The notes under the pieces were generated by a model. It searched no databases. It saw only the letters and a list, made by a program, of their open reading frames with translations, and was not told the origin of the DNA. Position numbers and translations under genes: made by a program. Shown here one piece after another: positions 1 through 5,308 of a stretch of 64,000 bases of DNA (its first letter is position 1; each line of letters begins with the position of its first letter). The DNA is taken from NCBI RefSeq assembly GCF_947495205.1, contig NZ_CANLXV010000011.1, positions 1 through 64,000 of the forward strand, in the 5' to 3' direction. The stretch is from an uncultured Polaribacter sp. (lineage in GTDB: Bacteria; Bacteroidota; Bacteroidia; Flavobacteriales; Flavobacteriaceae).

Positions 1-31
1 GATAATTTAATCTTTCAGATGTTATAATCAT
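1..31 (-). CDS. 5' end of next cassette gene (truncated by window edge)
   Basis: On the minus strand, 30 bases after the GTTGGC cassette boundary at 66-61, an ATG at 31-29 opens a frame reading MIITSERLNY up to the window edge. Spacing from the boundary is comparable to the other cassettes, where start codons lie about 15-45 bases inside. The product cannot be named from ten residues. It is called because the cassette logic predicts a minus-strand gene here. Confidence 0.4.
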   Translation of the reverse strand, partial: MIITSERLNY

Positions 32-60
32 ATTTTTAAGAATTTGAGTGAGTAATAGTT

Positions 61-192
61 GCCAACGTTGTTGTATATGATTTGTTGCGTGTTTCAAGCA
101 ACTAATTTAGTAAATAATTACCAACCAAGAAAGTCCGCGAGGACTTTCGTAAGTAGGCAAGAAGCCAGCAATAAATTATATACGGTGTTGGC
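61..192 (-). repeat. attC-like recombination site 1 (132 bp)
   Basis: In gene orientation it begins GCCAAC-ACC-GTATATAATTTATTGC and ends GCAACAAATCATATAC-AACAAC-GTTGGC. The two 16-nt arms pair at 14 of 16 positions. The spacers next to the outer boxes are unequal (3 and 6 nt), which would leave extrahelical bases on one side as in classical attC sites. The centre has a hairpin with 8-bp arms GAAAGTCC/GGACTTTC around a 4-nt loop at 129-148. It follows the stop of the gene at 205-867. Confidence 0.85.
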
Positions 193-204
193 AAATCGTT
201 ATTT

Positions 205-867
205 TCATATTAATGATTTTCTTGTCAATTCGGATTTATTTAAACTTAATTCAATTGAAAATAGGTCAATTATTATTTCTTCGATTTCACTTTTATTAAT
301 TGTTTTTGAGTTTCTTCTCGACTTCAAATAATTTTCACGTTTCATTTTTTTTGCTAAATCTCCAACATTTTCCAAATTCAATTCTTTCCCCAATTTATTA
401 GTTGCCCAAAGTCCAAAGAAAGCGATACATATTCCAATTATTGCAATTCTATAATCATAGAAAAAACTCAAAATTGATATTCCAAGAATTAGTAAAAGTG
501 AATTTGTGTAAATTCGTTTAGTTTCTGTTATGTTTAACTTAAAGTTCAATTTATTTTCAACTTTTTTGATTAGTTGCAGTCTATTCCTTTTTGGAAATAT
601 TAATGAAAGTTCCGTTTTTGGAGTTATTTCATTAAATTCAAATTCTGATTTAAGTACTTTCCTTAATTTATTAAATGATTGTTGAGACGTGCAATTTTCT
701 TTATGTTCAAGTTTAATTTTATTTTTTATGGCATCAGTTAATTCTCCGAAATTTTCAACGTTCCTTAATTCGTTATTTTCAAAACGAAATTCAAAAGTAT
801 CTTCAACTTTCTGAAGAACTTGCTCAATATCTTCAATGTCTATATTTTCTAATTTGTAGTTCGTCAT
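205..867 (-). CDS. Cassette 1: two-TM protein with ACP-like helical modules
   Basis: Function unknown. The preferred start is ATG at 867 (MTNYKLEN, 220 aa); a longer frame from 939 would read through the attC site. Two hydrophobic segments lie near residues 120-136 and 138-154 and form a hairpin anchor. On either side are acidic helical stretches, around residues 8-55 (with ELRNVENFGELTDAI) and 155-180 (with ELNLENVGDLAKKM). They resemble acyl-carrier-protein helices III-IV but have no DSL phosphopantetheine serine. A third module, about 55-115, may be a diverged copy. The gene fills an 817-bp cassette between attC 1 and attC 2 and its stop lies 13 bp from attC 1. The ACP comparison is by eye only. 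Confidence 0.75.
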   Translation of the reverse strand: MTNYKLENIDIEDIEQVLQKVEDTFEFRFENNELRNVENFGELTDAIKNKIKLEHKENCTSQQSFNKLRKVLKSEFEFNEITPKTELSLIFPKRNRLQLIKKVENKLNFKLNITETKRIYTNSLLLILGISILSFFYDYRIAIIGICIAFFGLWATNKLGKELNLENVGDLAKKMKRENYLKSRRNSKTINKSEIEEIIIDLFSIELSLNKSELTRKSLI

Positions 868-877
868 CTTAATGTTT

Positions 878-1010
878 GCCAACGTGTTTGTATAAAAAGA
901 GTTGCGTATTTTAAGCACTAAAGTTAGCAAATAAAACACAGATAGAAAGTCCGCGAGGACTTTCGTAAATTGGCTAAAACCAGCAATTTTTTTTATACGG
1001 TGTTATGTGC
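878..1010 (-). repeat. attC-like recombination site 2 (133 bp)
   Basis: In plus orientation the ends are GCCAAC-GTGTTT-GTATAAAAAGAGTTGC on the left and GCAATTTTTTTTATAC-GGT-GTTATGTGC on the right. The 16-nt arms match at 14 of 16 positions, both differences being A/G transitions. The spacers are again 6 and 3 nt. The central hairpin GAAAGTCC-GCGA-GGACTTTC at 945-964 is identical to that in site 1, so sites 1 and 2 form one subfamily. It lies between the start of cassette 1's gene and the stop of cassette 2's gene. Confidence 0.85.
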
Positions 1011-1016
1011 AGTTTT

Positions 1017-1583
1017 TTATTCAATCTGTTTTGTTAAATACGATATTTTTGGATTCTTTCTATTTACTATTATTTCAATTTTTTTTCCTTTTTCATAATT
1101 CTCTAAGCTGTAAAGATAAATATCTCTTTCATAATTTTCTTTTTGATATTTATACTCATAAGTTAATATCTTATATTTTTCATTCTCATAAGTATTACTT
1201 ATAATCCCTGTAATTTTTATATAATTTTCAACGTTATAAATTTTTGGCTTTTTATAATTGACTTCACAAATATCAGGTTTAATCTTAGAGTATTTTAATT
1301 CATAAAATTCTCCTATTTCAACTGTTCCTCTTGCAGATAATTCTCTTTCGTATTTCTTTGAATTCACAGTATATTTTATAATATCAGTATTGCCTTTATA
1401 GGAACTATATCCAATTATTTTACAAATTGTTAATTCCGTATTTTTTGATAACAATTCCTTAGTGCTCTTTTTTAAATAATTAGCATAATAAAAAAATGAG
1501 AATAATATAATTGATAAAAAAACAATTCCAAAGTAAGCTTTCCTTTTTTGTTCAGGCGTTAAATTATCCTTCTTTATTTTCAT
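1017..1583 (-). CDS. Cassette 2: membrane-anchored duplicated-domain protein
   Basis: 188 aa from ATG 1583. A short basic N-terminus precedes one transmembrane segment (about residues 17-36, ending FSFFYYANYLKK), so the rest is probably exported or extracytoplasmic. That part consists of two similar beta-rich halves. The first (about 50-110) contains IKYTVNSKKYERE and GEFYELKYSKIKPDICEV. The second (about 122-185) contains YEYKYQKENYERD and GKKIEIIVNRKNPKISYL. Each half pairs a Y-x-Y-x-V/K strand with a terminal K-x-x-P-x-I strand, similar to DUF3592-like proteins common in Bacteroidota. No catalytic motif is visible. It is the only gene in a 744-bp cassette. Confidence 0.75.
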   Translation of the reverse strand: MKIKKDNLTPEQKRKAYFGIVFLSIILFSFFYYANYLKKSTKELLSKNTELTICKIIGYSSYKGNTDIIKYTVNSKKYERELSARGTVEIGEFYELKYSKIKPDICEVNYKKPKIYNVENYIKITGIISNTYENEKYKILTYEYKYQKENYERDIYLYSLENYEKGKKIEIIVNRKNPKISYLTKQIE

Positions 1584-1618
1584 TTATTTTAAGTAGTGTT
1601 TGAGTCTGCTGAGCAATT

Positions 1619-1819
1619 GCACATAACGTCTCTGTATATGGCTTGTAGCGTGCAAATTAAACAATTATTTTCGGATGAAGCACGAGCCGAATTTTTAAAT
1701 TTTTCTTATTATCTTTTTTTACTAATAAGCCAAATTTAAAAATTTGGCGGACTCGCAAATATACCTTAACTTCGATTGAACAACTACCTAGCTATGAGTT
1801 ATATACGTTGTTGTAACAC
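1619..1819 (-). repeat. attC-like recombination site 3 (201 bp)
   Basis: In plus orientation: GCACATAAC-GTCTCT-GTATATGGCTTGTAGC at the left end and GCTATGAGTTATATAC-GTT-GTTGTAACAC at the right. The arms pair at 12 of 16 positions, with 6/3-nt spacers. The centre differs from sites 1-2: a 17-bp inverted repeat with one mismatch (GCCGAATTTTTAAATTT and AAATTTAAAAATTTGGC) around a T-rich loop. The stop codon of the membrane-protein gene (1792-2265) lies inside this site, so its last residues (VYNS) are encoded by the recombination site. Confidence 0.85.
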
Positions 1820-2265
1820 GTTTTTTTTATTTTTCCGCCTAATATTCCACCTGCTATAAAAGTCGGAATAAATCCAAATATTAATATCCAGAAAAAAGGC
1901 TTGTAATAATAGTCAACAATTGCATCGTAAACACTATCTCCATTTGCAAGACCTTCTTCAATAAATCCGATTGTAGAACCTCCAAAAACTCCACAAATTA
2001 AAATTATCATTAGTCCAAACATTCCAACCAAAATAGAATTCCATTTTCTTTGGCAAATCAGACTTTGCATTTTGTTCCCGATATAATAACCCGAAATAAA
2101 TAAAGCAGTAATTCCAAGTCCAAAATTTAAAGGAAAGTCTAAAATAAAATCAACTAAATCTTTTATTGGGTTTTTAGTTCCAGCTAATAGCCACAGAAAT
2201 ATTAAAATTGCTATTAGCAGATTAATTCCAATCGTTATATATGTGTATTTAACAGCTTTATTCAT
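1792..2265 (-). CDS. Cassette 3, gene b: four-TM membrane protein
   Basis: 157 aa from ATG 2265. Four hydrophobic segments are visible: about residues 9-29 (YITIGINLLIAILIFLWLLAG), 45-64, 78-97 (SILVGMFGLMIILICGVFGG) and 122-145 (FFWILIFGFIPTFIAGGILGG). Glycine-rich helices and a lysine-rich C-terminus suggest a small integral inner-membrane protein. The family is not recognised. It starts 3 bases after the stop of the upstream small gene, so the two are co-transcribed in one cassette. Its stop TAG lies in the attC arm. An immunity or effector role for the pair is possible but is only inferred from the linked arrangement. Confidence 0.75.
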   Translation of the reverse strand: MNKAVKYTYITIGINLLIAILIFLWLLAGTKNPIKDLVDFILDFPLNFGLGITALFISGYYIGNKMQSLICQRKWNSILVGMFGLMIILICGVFGGSTIGFIEEGLANGDSVYDAIVDYYYKPFFWILIFGFIPTFIAGGILGGKIKKTCYNNVYNS

Positions 2266-2268
2266 ATT

Positions 2269-2601
2269 CTATCCAAACATTGCCCAAAGCATTGACATAA
2301 TTGAGTCAAAAGTGCTCTGTTCTTTTTTAGGTTCACAATATTTTTTCGATAAGTATTTGAGCGATTTTTTATTCCAGTTGTTGTCAAATATTACATTCAA
2401 TTCAGATTTGTGATTTTGTATTTCAGATTCTGAAAGTTCGTTCTTTTTTATTTTGTATTCGGTTTGTACTAATTCTGTTATTTTCTCAAATTCTCCATTT
2501 TGGAATAGCTCTTTTTCCTTTAAAGTTCCAACATTTTCTAACGATGATTTTTTTCCTTCGTAAGTGTCAAAAATTCCTAAATGTTGTTTAGTTAATTTCA
2601 A
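2269..2601 (-). CDS. Cassette 3, gene a: small charged protein, TTG start
   Basis: 110 aa and not recognised. The only in-frame start near the cassette boundary is TTG at 2601-2599 (reads KLTKQHLGIFDTYEGKK); there is no ATG before residue 103. It lies about 30 bases inside the cassette, as expected for a cassette gene. The sequence is hydrophilic and lysine/glutamate-rich with helical stretches and ends in a hydrophobic tail (MSMLWAMFG). It precedes the membrane gene at 1792-2265 by 3 bases, making this a rare two-gene cassette. The start codon is the least certain part. Confidence 0.65.
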   Translation of the reverse strand: MKLTKQHLGIFDTYEGKKSSLENVGTLKEKELFQNGEFEKITELVQTEYKIKKNELSESEIQNHKSELNVIFDNNWNKKSLKYLSKKYCEPKKEQSTFDSIMSMLWAMFG

Positions 2602-2621
2602 TTTTCGTTAGTTTGGTAAAT

Positions 2622-2824
2622 GTGTTACAACGGTTTTGTATATGGCTCGTAGCGTGCAAATTAGAAAATAATTTTCGGATTAAGCACAAGCCAAATTTTT
2701 AAATTTTACTATTTATCTTTTTTATTGGAAATCGTCAAATTTAAAAATTTGGCGACTTTGCAAATATGCCTTAACTTCGTTTAAGCAATTAATTAGCTAT
2801 GAGCTATATACGGTGTTGGGCATA
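2622..2824 (-). repeat. attC-like recombination site 4 (203 bp)
   Basis: In plus orientation: GTGTTACAAC-GGTTTT-GTATATGGCTCGTAGC at the left and GCTATGAGCTATATAC-GGT-GTTGGGCATA at the right. The arms pair at 14 of 16 positions and the spacers are 6/3 nt. The centre carries a perfect 17-bp inverted repeat, GCCAAATTTTTAAATTT with AAATTTAAAAATTTGGC. Sites 3 and 4 are clearly homologous through their whole centre, including GCAAATAT-CCTTAACTTCG near the right arm. It terminates the first cassette after the recombinase. Confidence 0.88.
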
Positions 2825-2833
2825 GTATTTTAT

Positions 2834-3934
2834 TTATTCCGAAATACAATCTTCAATTTCTTCAGTTGTTCTTACTTCCAAAGGGTCGCTAACTAAAATC
2901 GTTTCTTCTTTTATTTCAAAATCTGGTTTTATTATTAAATTCAATTCTCCTTCCGTTTTGTAATTTAATGAAACAAGTTTCCATTTAATTTTTATTTCCT
3001 TTTCTTCTTTTAAAGGTTTTAAACAAATCGTATCAAACCCTATACTATCATCTTGAACTAAAATGTTTTTTAATGGTACAATTTTTCCTTGTTTATCTTC
3101 ATTCCATATGAAAGTGTCATATTTCACGTTTGGATTAGCTATTATACCACTTCCTTTTGTACAAGTATCAATTGATTCAAATTCTCCATTAAATTCAAGA
3201 AAAATCTTAAATTCTTCTAATGGTTGAGAACCTAAATTGTGTAATCTAAAGTAAAACCTACAATAACTTTTATTAAAAGAATACATTGAAAAAGGTTTGA
3301 TTTTTGGAAAACCTAATTGACTAAATAAAATGTTAGAATTACCCAAATAAGAATCGGTTGCTGGAATAATTTTTTGTTTATAGTGCTTTATTGTTTTTTG
3401 AAAAGGAACTAAAACTGTCATTTCTGACTCATTATTCTCAAAGACAAATTTAACCTCGTGTTCCGTTTTAAAATTTAGACTTTTAACATAATAATCGTGA
3501 GTTTGTTTATTCTCATCAATTAAATCAACAATGTCTTCCCAAGAAAATAAATGAACCTCAAAAAGACCATTTTTTATATTCTCTATATTTTTCTTTCTTA
3601 TGTAAGTCTCAATTTTAGCATCTTTACTTGCAGTTGTAGCAAAATAGAATTTTTTTAGTGCTGGTTCAAATTCCGTTGCTAATTTAATTTCTTGGTCAAT
3701 TTCCTTTTCAGTCAATTCAGATTTAGAATATTCACTTTTTCCTTTGCATTGAATTCCGTAATAGTCAATTTCTCCAAATGGATTGCCATAAACATCAACG
3801 CCTTGTTGAGATTGTCCAGAACGTCCATTTTTTTTAATTTCAGGACATTTCCAAATTTCACCCCAAAGCTTTTTGCATAGATTTTCAAAATCTGCCCAAT
3901 TTTCAGGTTTTCGAAGTTGTTGTTTTGCTCTCAT
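2834..3934 (-). CDS. Cassette 4: PD-(D/E)XK-type nuclease-like protein
   Basis: 366 aa, ATG 3934, 15 bases inside the cassette boundary. The N-terminal ~150 residues read as a restriction-endonuclease-like fold: ENWADFENLCKKLWGEIW, then GRSGQSQQGVDVYG with the candidate metal-binding Asp near residue 47, then YYGIQCKGK near 59-67, which supplies the Q/E-x-K element. This arrangement is seen in Mrr-like nuclease domains at the N-terminus of anti-phage proteins. From about residue 165 a beta-rich C-terminal part follows (NNESEMTVLVPFQ onward) whose family I do not recognise. No NTPase motif is present. As the recombinase-proximal cassette it is the best placed for expression. A defence role is inferred. 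Confidence 0.7.
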   Translation of the reverse strand: MRAKQQLRKPENWADFENLCKKLWGEIWKCPEIKKNGRSGQSQQGVDVYGNPFGEIDYYGIQCKGKSEYSKSELTEKEIDQEIKLATEFEPALKKFYFATTASKDAKIETYIRKKNIENIKNGLFEVHLFSWEDIVDLIDENKQTHDYYVKSLNFKTEHEVKFVFENNESEMTVLVPFQKTIKHYKQKIIPATDSYLGNSNILFSQLGFPKIKPFSMYSFNKSYCRFYFRLHNLGSQPLEEFKIFLEFNGEFESIDTCTKGSGIIANPNVKYDTFIWNEDKQGKIVPLKNILVQDDSIGFDTICLKPLKEEKEIKIKWKLVSLNYKTEGELNLIIKPDFEIKEETILVSDPLEVRTTEEIEDCISE

Positions 3935-3942
3935 TTTATATT

Positions 3943-3990
3943 ATGCCCAACTAGTTATATAGTCACTTTTATTGTTGATATCCCGTAATT
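3943..3990 (-). other. Candidate attI-like primary recombination site
   Basis: Lies between the recombinase stop and the first cassette. On the minus strand it reads CTATATAACTA-GTTGGGC, similar to the right half of the attC sites (CATATAC-AACAAC-GTTGGC) but with no matching left half, as expected for attI versus attC. The exchange point would fall between 3952 (G) and 3951 (T). An inverted repeat GATATCC/GGATATC (3977-3983 and 3997-4003) brackets the recombinase stop codon and could be a recombinase-binding element. Identification rests on position and half-site similarity. Confidence 0.55.
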
Positions 3991-5160
3991 TTAATCGGAT
4001 ATCATACCTTTTATGTTACTATTATCCTGTAAAGATAATTTATTTATTGCAGTATCCAAAGGACTCTTTACAAGTTCTAAATCTTTTCGTGTAACATGCG
4101 TATATATCATGGTGGTTTCTGGTCTACTATGTCCTAAAAGCTCTTGTATGTGTCTTATGCCAATACCTTGCTCTAACATATGCGTGGCATAACTATGCCT
4201 TAAGGTATGGGGTGTAACCGTTTTTGTAATACCAGATAATTTTACACTTTTCTTTAAAAATGCACGTATAGATCCTGAGCTATACCTGCCTCCTTTAGGA
4301 CTTTCTATAAAATATTGTTTTGGAGAATAAGTCCTATAATAATTTTTAATTAAAGGAAATACACTCTCTGCAATAGTAGCATACCTGTCTTTTCTCCCTT
4401 TGCCATTGTGTATATACAGTTGTTTTCTTTTAAAATCAAAATCACTAAGCCTTAAATTAATAATTTCACTAATTCTTAATCCAGAAGAATACAATATAGC
4501 AATAACAACTCTGTGTTTTAAATTTTTAGTTACCTGTAAAATAGATAAAACTTCATCAATACTAAGTACAATTGGTAGTTTTCTGTCCTTTCTTGGCATA
4601 TAAATATTATCAGGATTTATAGTGCAAGCTGGGTAAAAATGCGCAAAATGTCTAAAACCACTAACCATTTGTCGGTGCGTACTAACAGAATAATTCAATG
4701 TATTTACAGCCCATTCAATGTAAGCTCTTACGTCGTTTTCATCTAAATTGTCAACTGGTTTTTTATCAGTAAAACGTAAAAATTCAATTATAAAGTTGCT
4801 GTAACTCGCAATAGTTGCTTTGCTAAATCTTTTACCTTTTAAAAAATTTATATAGTGTCTATAAACAATTGTTTTTTCCTCATTTATAGGCTTTAACTCA
4901 AACTTAACCTCTTTACTTAACTTGGAAACAGGTTGCTTTTTAGCTTTATTAAGAATTTTTATATTTCCTTTGGCTAGGTGTTTTTTTAAATCTTCTAAAC
5001 TAGCTTCTGTAAAATAAATATAAAAAGTGGCATGCGTTTTAGACCATCTTACCGCTTTAAATTGTTTAATATATTCTTTTGCCTCATAATTATAAGGAAA
5101 TTTTATAGCAATGCATGATTTTGCATTATGCGTAAAAGAATTTAAAGTAACACTAATCAT
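3991..5160 (-). CDS. Tyrosine recombinase, candidate cassette integrase
   Basis: 389 aa. Residues 1-80 form an N-terminal extension (FPYNYEAKEYIKQFKAVRWS, then THATFYIYF), a type I associate with Bacteroidota recombinases. A SAM-like core-binding domain covers about 95-180. The catalytic domain has R229 (SGLRISE), K254 (NGKGRKDR), H318 and R321 (PHTLRHSYATH), H344 (LLGHS) and nucleophile Y353 (MIYTHV), then KSPLD. K254 to H318 is 64 residues, close to XerD (K172-H244, 72) and far from IntI1 (K171-H277, 106), so the IntI-specific insertion is absent. The gene abuts the cassette array and is transcribed toward it, unlike the divergent intI of class 1 integrons. Recombinase identity is firm; the cassette-integrase role is inferred from location. 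Confidence 0.9.
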   Translation of the reverse strand: MISVTLNSFTHNAKSCIAIKFPYNYEAKEYIKQFKAVRWSKTHATFYIYFTEASLEDLKKHLAKGNIKILNKAKKQPVSKLSKEVKFELKPINEEKTIVYRHYINFLKGKRFSKATIASYSNFIIEFLRFTDKKPVDNLDENDVRAYIEWAVNTLNYSVSTHRQMVSGFRHFAHFYPACTINPDNIYMPRKDRKLPIVLSIDEVLSILQVTKNLKHRVVIAILYSSGLRISEIINLRLSDFDFKRKQLYIHNGKGRKDRYATIAESVFPLIKNYYRTYSPKQYFIESPKGGRYSSGSIRAFLKKSVKLSGITKTVTPHTLRHSYATHMLEQGIGIRHIQELLGHSRPETTMIYTHVTRKDLELVKSPLDTAINKLSLQDNSNIKGMISD

Positions 5161-5308
5161 AGCAATTGATTATAAATGAGTTTAAATATACAAAAAAAAA
5201 TAATTATTGGTTGCATAAAATCATGAAAGTAAACATCTAAACAAAAACTTTTCTTATCAAAAGTAAACCAATACTTTTTAATTTTTTACCTTGCTTAAAA
5301 AAGTTAAA

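Larger units (their letters stand above)
1..5160 (-). mobile_element. Integron-like cassette array with tyrosine recombinase
   Basis: Read on the minus strand: recombinase gene (5160-3991), candidate attI (3990-3943), then cassettes 3951-2631, 2630-1627, 1626-883 and 882-66, and a fifth cut at position 1. All genes point the same way and each complete cassette ends in a long imperfect palindrome with conserved ends. Each cassette starts with GTT plus a private tag whose reverse complement begins its own attC: GTTGGGCATA with TATGCCCAAC, GTTGTAACAC with GTGTTACAAC, GTTATGTGC with GCACATAAC, GTTGGC with GCCAAC. That matches integron cassettes opened at G^TTRRRY. Two of the five tags are close to the classical R box (GTTGGGC fits GTTRRRY exactly). 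Activity is inferred; the array continues beyond the window. Confidence 0.85.

Noticed and set aside
59..331. Plus-strand open frame of 90 codons overlapping attC 1
   Set aside because: It is read through a recombination site and the 3' part of a cassette gene on the other strand; sites 1-2 contain similar spurious frames.
61..2824. Spaced repeats considered as a CRISPR array
   Set aside because: Units are 130-200 bp, spaced 0.7-1.3 kb apart with genes between, and no cas genes are present.
3977..4003. GATATCC/GGATATC hairpin considered as the recombinase terminator
   Set aside because: No T-run follows on the minus strand; it is better considered part of the candidate attI region.
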